Of a DNA stretch of 64,000 nt, positions 44,302 through 57,204 are shown piece after piece (the stretch's first letter is position 1; each line of letters starts with the position of its first letter). This DNA comes from Hanleya hanleyi. Taxonomy: Eukaryota > Mollusca > Polyplacophora > Lepidopleurida > Hanleyidae. The position numbers and the translations under genes are program-made. The notes under the pieces were generated by a model, which was given only the letters and a program-made list of their open reading frames with translations, was not told the origin of the DNA and did no database searches. The stretch spans positions 1-64,000 of the forward strand of contig JAVTVY010017247.1 of assembly GCA_036873755.1 (NCBI GenBank), read 5' to 3'.

Positions 44302-47300
44302 CTGCAAACTCAAGAACAGAGCAAATGGCTAAAGGCAAAGTCAAGCCTTCAAGGCTGATACCTATCGCCCAAGTTAACATCGCTTATAATATAGCTGATA
44401 TAATGTGAAATATGTCTTTGAAAAAGAGTACTCATCACATTGTGTTATCGGCAACATATGACATCGTCAATAAAACATGTTGGACAATTTTCCAATCCAG
44501 TATGCTAAAGAGAGCGTTAGAAATAACATTAATTACGCACAATTTGAACTAAGTTAGCAAGTCGAATCCTTTCAGAATTATCATAAATATATTTGCCTGG
44601 ACCGAAGCACGTCGCAACTATCTCACTGCGAGGGGATTATTGTCGTTTACGTAACAAAAACTCTTCCATGGCGATGGTTAATTCTATGAAAAATGAATTT
44701 AATTTCGTTCGTTATTAAACGTTTGCTTAGTAAGCAGATCTCAATGGATAATTAAGACATGTCGTTAAATAGGATTGTCCAAAATTTCGCTTGTTCCAAT
44801 CAAACAGAAGGCCACTTTGAATTGACGTTACGAGTGATAGGTAATTTCCATTGCATCACCTTATTTGCAGTCTGATTAGCACGGGTCTTACATAGAGCGT
44901 TATTCCCAAGATCTGAGTTGGAAGGTGATGCAAACTAAAAAACAATGTTTTTTGTGATTTAGAGAATGCATGAAGAACAATGGTCGAAGTTGGACACCAT
45001 GAGAGCTTGATGGCTTTGGAGAAAAGACTGATATTTATTGTGCAATTAACGGTAGATCTTGACTCAGGAAATGTATTACGGAACGTCACATTGGTTGCGA
45101 AAGTGTTCAAGAGGAGTTGAATAACCCCCGTAACGTTTTCGTTAAATCAGAGGCCTGCACAAACTTCTTGAACATTGGTGTCGTCAAATGCTTGCTTCAG
45201 GATGAATTGCTTTGCAGAATATCTTTGTGAATTGTTGAATATACTACATGCATCTGTAACCTTGTACTGAACATGATTCATCCAGTTGGCGAGTAAGTTC
45301 CACTTTTTCTCACCATGACCACTCAATCCCCAAAGTTACCAAGACAGAATTGCCATCGTGTATAGACAAATTATGTTGATTAGACGACGATTCCCAGTCA
45401 AATAAATTATGCTGTCTAATACTGTCTAAGCATCGCTCACTGTTAACTGAATTGGCAGAGTACTAAATGCGCCCATGAGTTCCAAAAATACTTAAAATTT
45501 GCAGATATGAACGAACGAAAATTTCTACTCATACCGAACATAACAGACAGTGTGTGTGGGGCACGTGACGGAGTTGGTGTGGGTGGGTGTCCATTCTAAT
45601 ATGCGCATCAGCTGTTGAATATGTCGGCAATTTTAAAATGAACTGCTGAAAGGGCTTTGAAAAAAAATGCGCCATAGGCTGATTTTGCAATTACATTTGA
45701 TGTTAATCTATTTTATTTCACATCAGATTATTATTTGCTGATTCATTATGCCGTTTTTGCGAAGAAATTACATAAATAAACAATTAAAAATTTTGTCCGC
45801 AAAATCGACCAAGAAATTCCTTTTTGAAAATGACGATGAATACTTGTTTTCGAGAAGAATATACATAGATGGGTACAAAGATGAAATAAAACGGGAATAT
45901 ATCAACAATATTCGTATAATATACACATTTAACTCACCTGTAAGAAGAACGGACGAATCTTTGATATAAAAGGACGCTCTGGCAGGGATAGTTATATACC
46001 AAAAGAATCTCCCACTTGATCCTTACAGAAACTCTCTGATTGGCTGAAATATCTGTCAATTTTCTCCACAACCAATTAAATAACTCGAATTCTCTCCACA
46101 AGCCTTAACCGACCAATGACATTTTAAAAATCCTGAAGATACGCCTTGATGCCACATAGCGCAATGGCATAAGGTCGACGTGGCACATAAAACTATAGAA
46201 ATATCTTATAGAAATACCTTTGTCTCAGCCAATAAATTGTCAACGCATGGGGACGTTTACAGATATGTTTATCTGAATAATGCTGACGTGGCCTTCAATA
46301 TTAAAACTTTAAAATTCCAATAGTACCTGTAATTTGTGCTGTTCAGGTAATTATATTTAAATGTACTACTTGTTCAACTTATAGAAGCCGGATATCCGCT
46401 GTATAATCGAAACAAATAACAAATATAGCCAGAAGCTACCATACTGATTTCGAACTAATTGGCAAATGTGGACTCCAGCAAGGTTACACTTTACAACGCT
46501 AAAAGTTAAAACTTAATAATAATAATAAACAGACTTGAACATCTGTTGGCTCTATCGCACTGGTGGATACTGACGCCATCTTGCCGGTTGCAAGGGACCC
46601 GTTCACAGCGGAGATATTCCGACTCGTCATACGTCTTAATCTATAATCACGAAATTAGCCAAAGTATTCCGTTGCTGTGGGTCCCATCATGATTGTACGG
46701 AAACGTCCATGAACTCAAAAATCAAGATCGCCAAACTTCATACTACGGGCGGCGAACCAGATATCGTATGGTTTCTCGTGACCGCCTCGTAATGACAAAG
46801 TCTAGTTAACAAGAATATCATATATCAGGTTGTCCTGCAAAACATCTAATTAATTTTATAAACTGAAGTCTCTTAATATTACATTTTATATGGACATCCT
46901 CAAATACGCCTCAAAATCGCCACATATACCTTTCCTCCAACGGCAAAACAAACGGCGAATTATTAAATATATTGGCGAAAAACGTCACTGTTGCATCATC
47001 AGGTGAGACAATTTAAATTTTGCAGCATATATTTTATGATAGCGTATGACCAAAATGTAACATGCGGACGTTCCAAAAGCTCTCTAGGCGTGGGTTTGAG
47101 GAAAAATTCCATAGACCATTCTGCTCGCAAAGATTCGCTTAAGATAATGCCAGGTTTCGGAAATGTGAGCTAGCCATTTTCAAAGATAGAAAGGCATGAG
47201 TAGCCAATAACTCATCGTAATAACATCATCGTAATCTGTGACATCAAGTGGCACTAGCAGAAATCGAAAAATGCAAAAAAAAAAAAAAAAAAAAAAAATA

Positions 47301-48830
47301 GCCAAAACAAAACATAGAAAACACATTATCAAGTTAGTACATTACTGTGCATGATGTCATCATATGATCATATGAGATCATATTCATATATTCGGGGCCT
47401 AAAAAATGCAAACTTGGGACTTTTCAGCTCCTTATCAGCTGGAATAATATAAAATATCAAGGAGATCATACTCCACACCTCCAATTTGGGATCAAACTGA
47501 ACAAAGTGGTAGAGTTAAGAAAACTTGCGTCAACTAAGCTATCAATTTGCAACTATTATCATGTATGGGTGGAATCTTCATATACATAAACACCTAATCG
47601 AGAAACATGAACGGAATATGTCAAGTGTTTATCGGCAAAAAATGAAAAATTTAAATAGACCAATAATTCAACAATAAATTCCACCCCAACAAAGACAACA
47701 CCAACTGATTGCATCAGGTTATGTTTGCATTTGTCAATGGGCCAGCATGAACATACAAAGTATGAATCGTTTCGGTTCTCTAGCTAGGGAATAGTTAAAC
47801 TATTGGAGGAACCATGTCCCAACTTTGAGATCAGAACGGAGAAAGGGCGTAGGGGTCCCTTAAGCTATGGATCTGGAACTGCGCATATATACCTCCGTAA
47901 AATCGTTTATGGTTACTGGAATTAACCCCCTCAGATGGTACCAGTCTCCACCCTGGCCAATGGAATCACTATCGTATATATGTACTTCACATAGTAATAG
48001 TACCGAAATAATTCTTTAGCAGTCAACTGCCTCAAAATTTCCCTTTAGCAGCAAGGAACAGACAGCGACTGGCGATATTAATATTCTCTATGTGAGATAT
48101 TGTTCCTTTAAAACTTATGTACGCGTTTTTCACTGGGCCAGTGGAAAAAATACTCGCAACTGAGGATCACTGATAGTTAACTGAGCATAGATTCTCCTCA
48201 ACATTCGAGGAATTCAACATCTTACAGCCCAAGCTAAATAGTACAGTTTGCTGTATGTCAGTTCCCCAGTCTACAACCTTGTGGGATAAATCCTGAAAAG
48301 GAATGACTATACTGAGGCAACCAGTCGAAAGATACAGCATCGATGAACTGAAGTTTTCTCCTGTGCATTGATTTAAGACAATATGCTTGACACAATGCTA
48401 TTTTTTTGGCAATCATGTCAGATTTATGAATTAGAGGGAAAACTTAATTCTAATCACGCTACAGACCATACAGGTTCAACATTCGTCACCCTTGTCCGTT
48501 ACCTGACTTGTGTAACACCTCTATAAACAACATCCGTTTATGTACATACGAAAAACATATGCGTGGTTTCAACTCAAACTTGTCTGGCATGGGCTTTCGG
48601 AGTCCTGTCCAGGCCTGGGGAGCGTCCAATAATTTGAACCGTAATCTATCACTTCTATTTACGGATTGGTTCTATGCTTTCACTCAAATGGTTGCTTTTA
48701 CTCCTCTTTCGAAATATTGGGATTCTCTGTGAAGAATAAATGATCAGTTGTTTTATAAATGTGTCCACTTGAACATAAGTGTGTGAACCTAGTTATTCCC
48801 GCAACTGCCAGGGTGTTGAAACATCCGTTT
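44302..48830. other. Long AT-rich stretch without recognised genes
   Basis: Contains a diverged R1 fragment (45660-45790) overlapped by a 73-residue ORF, a run of about 24 A at 47277-47300 and several short motif-less ORFs. The 48508-48732 ORF has no family features. Confidence 0.4.
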
Positions 48831-48834
48831 TTGT

Positions 48835-49930
48835 TTATAGGTTGTTGAGCCTCGCCTGTACAACGGTCAACACAGCATTCTGACATTCGATGCCGTACAC
48901 AATGTGGTTCTGTTTCTCTTTCGCTGGTTTGTCATTGGGGTGAACAAAAATGTGTCTAATAGTGTTGGTTGTTTTGATATAAGTTTGCAAAGCATATTCT
49001 CGACAAATTTGTTTGACTTTATTTAAAAGTCTTTGTACATAGGGACTCGTAACTTTGACGTTTGTAGCATCTGTTTCTTTTGTGGTATTGTTTGTTGTCT
49101 TTCGGGCTTTATGGAAAGTTCCATTGCTCATAATCGCGAAGTTTGAGTCTTTTTGCACATGGGTTTAATAGCTCCTATGTTTAATTTTCGGGGTCTGTAA
49201 TGAGGCTGTCGACTCTGTTGAACACGGTTCTGATTACCATCATTTTGTGAATTAAAGGGCGGTTGAAATCAATGTGTAGATAGTGCTCAGTATTTGTAGG
49301 TTTCCTGTAGATGAATAAGCGAACTGATCTGTTATCTTGGACGGTTATCAGGCAGTCGAGGAGCTCACCAATCTCCAATGTACGAGTTGTCACAGCGAAA
49401 CAGCTCACCAATTACCAGTATACGAGTTGTCAGAGCATTTCCATCATTATAGCTCTCTAGATTTGTATCTAATACCGCTTATGCCGGTGCTAGGGGCCGT
49501 GTGGTCATATCATCCAAGTTGCCACATGAACAGATACAATAAAAGCGTACCTGAGATACAACACATATCACGAATCGTTAGATTCTTGGTATGTGCTTGA
49601 GAATAGGTTAACCAGAAGACTATTCTTTGAAGTCATGTGATGCAGTCAGTATGTCGGCACCTCTTCCCACTTCCCTTATATGTGTTGTAATAGATCGCAG
49701 ATGATTATTTTAAGAAATGTGTCATCCACATAACGTAGCTAGTGAGTAGATTGGGTTCCGCAGTAGATTTGAAGGGCCTGTTGTTCGAATCTCCCCATAC
49801 AGTTGTTGATGAGGATTGAGGGGATAGGAGACTCCATGGCACATCCATGTATCCGGCTGTACAATTTCCTTTGTCCTCATACTGAGTCTGACATGACCGA
49901 CTCTGGTATGAATGAACTTAATCACGGGAA
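48835..49930 (-). pseudogene. Penelope-like element reverse transcriptase, C-terminal remnant
   Basis: Minus-strand segments in several frames carry Penelope-type motifs. A finger/palm piece with GCAMESPIPSILINN and RYVDDTF lies near 49860-49720. LDCLITVQDNRSVRLFIYRKPTNTEHYLHI is at 49411-49290, followed by PYVQRLLNKVKQICREYALQ and NTIRHIFVHPNDKPAKEKQNHIVYGIEC (49050-48890), which leads to the usual GIY-YIG linker. There are several frameshifts and stops, and an unrelated repeat at about 49430-49600 splits it. The N-terminus and the GIY-YIG nuclease proper are not seen. Dead copy. Confidence 0.8.
49360..49600. repeat. Repeat inside the Penelope remnant, related to the insertion at 26617-27135
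   Basis: Two adjacent similar 30-base blocks (AGCTCACCAAT..., ending TACGAGTTGTCA, at about 49360 and 49400) are followed by GGTGCTAGGGGCCGTGTGG, CCACATGAACAGATACAATAAAAGCG and CTGAGATAC. The last three phrases match 26950-27020 with few changes. Confidence 0.6.
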
Positions 49931-50675
49931 AGATATTATCTGGAGTAGGATAAAAAAAGAGATACACCAATTTCAGATGACGCATGGTGGTTGCCATTTT
50001 AAATTTGCGTCTCCGGGTAAAGTACAAAACTGACTCAAGGTTTAATGTGGCATATTAGGTAAATAAGCCGGAATAGCCTGCGCGTCATCAGCGTGTGAAT
50101 TGAAGTCAGACAAATGCCGCGAATTCTAAGCCTGTAAAACAGTTGGTGGGAACAGTATTTCTGTAGACCCGCAAGTTCGCCATATTGAATTTACCCACGA
50201 TGAATCTAACCTTTGTTCAGACTACTATATGAATAAGCTCAAATTATTTCTAATATGTTTAGCTATGAATTCATCAACTTAGATTTATTATATTTTTCCG
50301 AGTGAACTTACGATAAGAACTGTGAATAAGTGAATTGTGCATCTTTGATGTCATACGTGACGGTAAAGGTCAAAGTGAAGATATTGTCTGGACGTACCTC
50401 AATGGCCACTTTATATCAACCAGACACCAACAGATAATGTGGTAAAAAAAATCAACGCACTTTTGTTCAGTTGGCTGATCCAATACCAGCAATAGCAGAA
50501 AGTATGTATTATATTATCAGAGAAGTCACAATGACGTCACATTTACGTACATGTATCACTTCAGATATATCCGCCAAAATCGTACACTTTGGTTAGACAT
50601 TAATCATTCGAGCATCCAGTGATACCAAATATGACACAGCATGATGAAATAATAGACTGGGTAAAAATGATGACT
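49931..50675. other. No recognised gene
   Basis: AT-rich DNA with fragments of the GCCATTTTGAATTT-type repeat family (49990 and 50180). Confidence 0.4.
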
Positions 50676-51035
50676 AAATTACAAGCGCCTGGTCGGTCAT
50701 TGATAATTCAACCGTCGTCCATTAGAGAATATCCGCGTCCATAATCCCAAGACCTATTCCATATTCTATATAACAGTATTAGCACCAAATTCAAAAAGAC
50801 AATCATAGTATACATAAACATAGGCTTGTTTCCTGCAAGAGAGAAGCGGTCAACAGTTTTCAATGATGCCGGCAAGACATCGTGATGTTCCAAACATATC
50901 AAATCCGTATCGCTGATCAGTATTCTTAATCCATAATATTCGTTGTAAAGTCGTCATCTAAAGAATGATGTATCTCAGTCACGCTTTGATTGTGACTGTT
51001 CATATGAGTACCACAAGGATCTTGAAGTACATGGG
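50676..51035 (-). repeat. Duplicated segment D1 with a putative membrane-anchor exon, copy 1
   Basis: About 360 bases are about 95% identical to 58997-59355, in direct orientation. On the minus strand an acceptor (CTCTCTTGCAG) precedes an open frame with a strong hydrophobic helix (MFMYTMIVFLNLVLILLY) and a stop at 50708, preceded by SWDYGRGYSLMDDG. A partial third copy lies at 57125-57215. It may be the exon of a duplicated gene or part of a mobile repeat; the frame stays open in both copies. Confidence 0.45.
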
Positions 51036-52160
51036 TTCATAAAACCCTACCCCCGATCGTTAACATTCAATAGTGAAGGCGAGGGAGTACCCAACTTTGA
51101 AAAGCTTCATAAGTCAAACACTACCGTTCGCAACGTGCAAACCAGTGTTTTTCAAAAGGTAATGATTTGGGCGTTCAGAAAGAGATTAAATTCCCCATGG
51201 AGGAAGGAGGTTTATGGTTAGCTCGAACCAAAAGTTCCTTCAATATGTATGATACTCGATCGATGACTAACCCAATAAAAAAAAATTCATCTCCCCCCCC
51301 CCCAATGCTGATCAGGACACTCAAATAGGCACGGTGTAACTCCTTTGGATCAATAGCATATGCCTTTGATATCAAGGAACTTCTGCCCCAATTTCAGGAA
51401 GCTCCCTTAATTACGTCAGAGCACACATTTGTCATGACTGAACTTCGTCATGTCAAAGCGTGCCAATTTACAGCTCATTTGTTTAGGTGTATCAGATAGT
51501 TGAGTTCAAGATGGTGCGCAAAGGGCCACTTGAACTTCAACAGTATACCCCGTATTATCTATAAAATGTATCGACGCATTTTATGGAAAGTTTATGAACA
51601 GGATCCATTTGGACACCATATTTCATTAACCCATGCTACACTGAGAAGAGTGTGGTGGGCTTCAAGTGATAAACCATGGTGTGTGATAGCTCAACATAGC
51701 CGAATACATAATTTGCGTTTGCAAAACAAATGTTCTGAAGGGCGGAATACTTGGCAAAAACAGTTGTCAATTCGGACCAAAATTCACATAAACTGATATT
51801 GGCTGGACAAGAGCATCCACACACCATGCCGTATGCATCGGGTAATATAATATATATGTGGTAGATATTGCACAAAGATTTTATCTACAAGCCTATAAAT
51901 ATGCACATTGCCCACGATATGCTTTGTGAAAGATTAGAGCCCACCCTTGCAAACATTTATAATAATAGTGTCTCATGTTCTACATAGTCGTCAACCTCTC
52001 TCCAGTATTTAGCAGGTTCATGGAGGGAATGCCTTTTCTGGGTTAGACTGTCAAACCCACAACATATCATCGGATAAAGAGGTATAATATGTGTATACAT
52101 GGGCAAAGCTCTCTGCGAACATCACCTGCAAACTTTCCAATGTGGATAGCGGGATTAAGG
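51036..52160. other. No recognised gene
   Basis: AT-rich. A 98-residue ORF at 51500-51796 overlaps a degraded member of the AAGATGG..GCC repeat family and is not credible. Confidence 0.4.
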
Positions 52161-52164
52161 CCCG

Positions 52165-52325
52165 ACAACCAATATCATTTCACACTGTTCTGAAATCTTC
52201 GCCATTTTACGTCCTGCCAATACCCGGTTCATAATAGCACTTTTATGATTAAGCAGGAATAGAGGATTTAGAGGAATAGCATAATTTCTTGTAAGAAAAC
52301 TTGGCACCAGGGTGTTTTCTGCTTC
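52165..52325 (-). repeat. Direct repeat D2, copy 1 (coding-like on the minus strand)
   Basis: About 160 bases matching 53838-53998 at roughly 93%. On the minus strand both copies keep one open frame (PSFLTRNYAIPLNPLFLLNHK, then IMNRVLAGRKMA). Differences are about half synonymous, which hints at a former exon. A copy of repeat R1 sits between the two. Confidence 0.45.
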
Positions 52326-52584
52326 AGAACGTCATAATAAATAATAATCCGCATAGTGCCAACAATTCACATGCAAAACAAAAAGCATACTCGGGCATAA
52401 TTTGCTACATATCGCCCTGCACTAATACGGCGAATTCAGCCGACATTGCACATTACGATTAACTTTTAGCTGGGTAGATGAAGACTGTTAGGAAGATTCC
52501 AGACAAATCCAAATTTACGTCTACTGCGCATGTTTCTGCGCATCTACCAAAATAGCGAAATTTAACACTAACTGACCAGGGCTT

Positions 52585-53035
52585 TTTGGAACCTGCCCAG
52601 GCCTTGGGGGCCGAACTGTCCCCACCCCCCCCCCCCCTAATTATTTTTCTTATCTCTTGAGCTAGGGGGCTGAAACCTACCACACTATACCCTTGGGTCA
52701 ACCTCTACCCGAAAATGTAAAAAAAATCCAAGATGGTCCCTTTGATGACGTCACAGTGACGTCATTTAAAAAAAAACGGCATTTTTTGGTCGATTTTTCG
52801 GTCGGATTTTCCGAATTTTTTATTTATGCAATTTCCTCGCAAAAACTGCATGATAAATTAGTAAATATTAATAGGTTTTGTCCACTTTTCATTGCGGAAA
52901 AGCAGAAATCTTGAAGAAATGTGACAAAAACATCACTTTTCTGGTACCCCACGTGGCCGCCATCTTGAATTTACCCATGATCCTCTACTCAGGGGGTTAT
53001 GCAAATGAGCTCAAAATGACCCCAATATGATAAAC
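52585..53035 (-). repeat. Dispersed repeat R1, minus-strand copy
   Basis: Reverse complement of 22070-22490, bounded by the C run (52622-52636) and GACCCCAATATGATAAACT. Similarity is roughly 85% by eye. Confidence 0.75.
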
Positions 53036-53752
53036 TATATAGTTCCGGAGTATCAGCACCTCATTTTTCGTCGTTCCGGAGATAGTGCAGAAAGATTGGT
53101 AGAGGGACCATAATGCCCCCCACCCCCCAGGCCAGGTAGGGTTAAAGGAAATGTAATGGAAAAGGTAAATATAAGTTGTTGTGAAAACAGTGGTGAAAGA
53201 ATTTTTGGGTTAGATAATGTGTTTTCCAATTTTGAGGCAACACGGCCTCGAAGAAGTAACGCTGGCAAACCGACTTGGCGAAATCAGGGCAATTTGGCCT
53301 CATGACCATGACCTTTCCATGTTGGCATCCTAATGTCTCGCAGAGAAGCCTGGTGACCCCTCATTTTAGTAGATTTTCTTGTTCAGCAGTGTTCCAGAAA
53401 ACTATTATCTTCGTAGAAAATATTAGGTTTCCATGAAAGTAGAGGCATTTTTCATAGAATTTCTATCTAATCTCATATTTTAGATATATTAGAGTACGGA
53501 TAAACCATTATAGTACACCATATAAATTCCTGGATTATGCAGAATTATGCCTGTTGACCCTTAGATTTTATCCTTTATTTCAACTATTGAGGGTTTGCGC
53601 TACCTCTTGTTGAAATATAAGAAAAATGACATTTTATTTTCAAATTGTCTGGAACCGCCTTATCTTTGAGCCAAGTAAAAGTAGTCGGTCATATGATCCA
53701 GTAGCACGTTGGTTGCCATAATGCAAGTTTAGACCACATTTTATATTACGGG

Positions 53753-54070
53753 TTACTTTACTTTGAACCGGGTAGAGGAGAGCTGAAAGGTGTTTTCGGG
53801 AACATAATTGTTTAAAATAAACCTTTTCACATCTGGGTCCAGGCACTGTTCAGAAATCTGCGCCATTTTACGTCCCGCCAATACCCGGTTCATAATAACA
53901 CTTTTATGATTGAGCAGGAATAGAGGATTTAGAGGAATAGCATAATTTCTTGTAAGAAAACTTGGCACCTGGGTGTTTTCTGCTTCAGAACATCTAGAGG
54001 TGTACCGCGTTTGCCAGCGGAAATCCCACATTCTATTACGCCTGCAAAGAAAAAATATTTCTGCACACAA
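53753..54070 (-). CDS. Unrecognised ORF containing D2 copy 2, possible terminal exon
   Basis: 105-residue minus-strand frame. The part from CSEAENTQV onward follows an acceptor-like ACACCTCTAG at about 53995 and matches the D2 copy at 52165. The tail (DVKRFILNNYVPENTF...) is unique. No motif, and no clear membrane segment apart from a short hydrophobic patch (PLNPLFLL). It could be the last exon of an unidentified gene; the residues upstream of the acceptor are probably intronic. Confidence 0.3.
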   Translation of the reverse strand: MCAEIFFLCRRNRMWDFRWQTRYTSRCSEAENTQVPSFLTRNYAIPLNPLFLLNHKSVIMNRVLAGRKMAQISEQCLDPDVKRFILNNYVPENTFQLSSTRFKVK

Positions 54071-55640
54071 AACTGTGTCATACAGAGAAAAACAAAGGCA
54101 ATACTGTAAAACTTGGGCCTGTAAAACTTGAAATTGGGCTTTTATCTATTTTTAACTCTTTCGTTTACATTTTAGTTGGTAATTCTTAACATATCAATTA
54201 ATTCAATGCTTCCAGTGTCAACACATCTGCTGTGTTCGAGATATAATCGCCATTGTGTTTCAAACAAGCTCAGACGCAGATCTTCAAGTTTCCGAGTGAT
54301 TCTCCTTTTTTCTTCGAAACAAACGATTGGTGGAAAAGGTATTTTTCAATACCCTTTGTCGATGTAATATCATATCAGATATGAAGATAATGAAAACGTT
54401 CGATTAGTTTTACTGAACGTGTCATATTTTCGAAAATCGACATTCGAGACAATTGTTTGTTTTCTTTTCTCTAAACTCTTCGACAGATACCGCGGGTACC
54501 TCAGTTTGACATTTCTCTTTTTTTGGTTCGACATTCGACAGATATGACACTTTGGCTTTTCTTTTTCCGCAGAGACGTTCGGCGCGTTGGATTGCCTCCC
54601 TTTTTCTCACCGCTCAAGAAATGCACCAGTGCTACTTTTCTCTTTTTGCTTCGACATTCAACACATCGACATGCCTCCCCTTCTGCCACCGGTCGGCAGC
54701 TACCATTTGGCAACAAACCACCAAAAGATTTACAATAACGGCCAGGTTAACCAACCTGGTTGATTCTCTAATTAGATCGGGAGTTGCATCTCCTTTCAGT
54801 TAGTAGCTTGATTCCAGTGCTACAGATGTATAAACTTCTTGACAGGTGTCGAACGTCAGAATTTCGCGCCACAAGAACTATACTTCCGACTAATTACTCA
54901 CCTGGAAAAAGTAGTAATCTCGCGTCTGCAAATAGTACCTCCGATTTGAATGAATTATGGGGTGAATTCAAAATGAAACTAATCAATGGTCCGTACTGCC
55001 AGCCATCCAAGTCCCAAGACCATGTTTAATTATCACCGGAAAGGAGAAAAAGTTAAAAAAAAAAATGTCCTATGTGGCAGAGGAAGCTTAACGAGCTAGT
55101 TCTTTTGGTGAAGCCTAGTGCCTAGGTTAAATCCATCCAATCAAACTGGAATTCCTATGACACATAACTTTCTCGATTACCTTAATATGAGAGTAGATAT
55201 GTGCTACCTACATCAGGTTTGTCTCTGGTTAGGGGGTATTTACTGCATTGTACATGTCCCCTCATCCTCAAACGTCATAGACATGTATTCACTGCAGCGT
55301 GCCTGGTAACAAATCTAAGATTAAAAATTTTATCGAAAATTATGTAAAAAAAAATTAAATTTTTCAGGATTTTAAGGTAAATATGGGATTTCGTTAAAAA
55401 AAAAAAAAATAAATAAATGTGTACCTGTCCAATTTTGGTCTTTATGAAGGAGGAACATCTAATACACAAATAAATGCCAGACTGTTGCAGCAGAAATAAA
55501 AAGTCACATGCAGTACACCAATCAATGATGAAAGATGTAAAAACAATGAACATATCCTATTGTCACAAAGACTGATAGTATAAAAAGTTAAGTGATTAAT
55601 TTGTTACTTCACAACATTTCTGGGACTGCCGAAAAATCTC
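54071..55640. other. No confident gene; internally repetitive Lys/Arg-rich frames on the minus strand
   Basis: At 54420-54720 the words TTCGACATTC.ACA and CTTTTCTTTTT recur, producing similar basic frames on the minus strand (EPKKEKCQTE, VEEFREK). A faintly similar stretch occurs at 56960-57130. Simple A/T runs lie at 55050 and 55340-55420. Confidence 0.35.
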
Positions 55641-55649
55641 CCAATCACT

Positions 55650-56250
55650 ATGAGACCACTGAGGAAAGGGAAGCAAAAACTCAAGAGAGAGAAACGAAGG
55701 AAAGTGGCCAACCAGTTCAAACCAGGCAGAGATAAGATAAGGCTGGAAACTCTACTGGCCGAAGATACACTATCAACTTCAGACATGCTGAACCCGTGAA
55801 ACCAAAGTCACCTTGGCAGCCCAAACTCAAAATAGATGAATTCAACAAAGGCGCTCGACTCGACCCTGTTGGGCATCCCTGCATAATTCCGGATGAGAAA
55901 GGGAGTAATGTAAAACTGTTACGCTCCAAAACTTCCAGTGAGCCAGATCTAGCAGAAAAGTATGCGAAGGCTCCGGCACACCAAGGGAGAACTGGTATGA
56001 GATTAGTGCATGCTGGGAAACTTCAATATATGTGGAATAAGGCGATACGAGACCACGCTTCAAATAGACCTACTTGTGGTTTTCCGCAGACCGATGCCAC
56101 CGAGGTAAAGTAGGATTATGCTGGAAACAAATATTAAGTTGTAAGAAATGTACCTTCGTGGACGAAGGAGGGAGGAAGTTCTACAAGCTGGTGGAAAAGA
56201 TCCAGAAGTCTAAGTGTTCACAACATTAAGTGGTTAAATATGGATGACAG
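55650..56250 (+). pseudogene. Fragment of a transposon-associated invertebrate protein with a C-X2-C ribbon
   Basis: A basic N-terminal frame from the ATG at 55650 (MRPLRKGKQKLKRE, about 50 residues) stops near 55800. Another frame then continues (55796-56113), with GMRLVHAGKLQYMWNKAIRDHA and PQTDATEVK, and a third has CKKCTFVDEGGRKFYKLVEK (about 56140-56210). This layout resembles a large family of uncharacterised lophotrochozoan proteins, often linked to DNA transposons, in which a LVH..KL..LW segment precedes a CxxC...KLYEEV ribbon. At least two frameshifts. The family link is from memory of sequence pattern, not a search. Confidence 0.5.
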
Positions 56251-56435
56251 TGATAGAATGTTAGTGCGACGGACAATAAACACAAACTGCATACGGCATC
56301 CCTGGAGACCATAAGACACCATTCAAACTCATGTAAAGCGGAGAGCATGAACAGGGGCTTCAGTGCATCTTTCGCCAAAAATGTCAACCTTCATATCAAT
56401 ACAGCAGCAAGGGTTAGGTCAGCAGTGTTGAGACT

Positions 56436-56525
56436 GAGTGAGTGAGTGAACAGGGTTTAACGTCGCTCTCAACATTATTCCAGTCATATTGCGACGTACC
56501 AACTAAGCACCACCCAGCCAAGTTG
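56436..56525 (+). mobile_element. Second (TGAG)n-headed short interspersed element, partial
   Basis: GAGTGAGTGAGTGAACAGGGTTTAACGTCGCTCTCAACATTATTCCAGTC-like sequence matches the head of the 16081 element; the right part is different or truncated. Confidence 0.5.
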
Positions 56526-57204
56526 CGTTCCAACTTTGGAGTAGGGACATCACAATATAAAACACTTGAAGCTCTCGAAGGCTGGCTCTTCCGTCTGTAA
56601 AAGCCTAAAGCAAATGCAGAAAGAAGAAGATTATCACAGAGCATAAATATGGCGACCATCGGTTAAACAGAGACAAATCCAAAATAAAACGATTAAAACG
56701 ATTCAAAGCCAAGGCAGGTAAAACAGAAGCGGATAAGGAGAAATGTTGATTGGAAGGGTATGAGAAACGACAGTTAGATAAAAACATGCCTTACCATGAG
56801 AAAGAACACCTTTAAAACAGACGAAAAAAGTTGCCTCCCCTGATGCGCCACAGTCAGATTCTCCGAATAGTGAACTAGATGAGTAAGATTTAAAAAAATA
56901 AACAATTCTGGTTCGTGTGCCCTTATATGAATGAGAAGAAAATATTTTAGCGCCACCCATCTCTGTCTCTGGTTTTTGATGAAAACTGTCTTCCGCACTT
57001 AGATATGCGTTTTTCGCTATACTCCTCGACAGATGAACCAGTTTTGACTTCTCTTTCTTCTTGCTTCTGCAATCGACATATATGATACTTTAACTTTTCT
57101 GTTGTCCCTGATACGTTTGACACATTGGATCGTGCAAGACAGAAGCGGTCAACAGTTTTCAATAATGCCGGCAGGACGTCATGATGTTCCAAAAATATCC
57201 AATC
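56526..57204. other. No confident gene
   Basis: AT-rich. The minus-strand frame at 56947-57192 contains the partial third copy of D1 fused to a Lys/Glu-rich stretch resembling 54430-54610. Confidence 0.35.

Noticed and set aside
45748..45969. 73-residue basic ORF
   Set aside because: Starts inside a diverged R1 repeat fragment and has low-complexity, AT-driven composition.
49803..50033. Plus-strand ORF opposite the Penelope RT
   Set aside because: Antisense to the RT palm motif region; no independent support.
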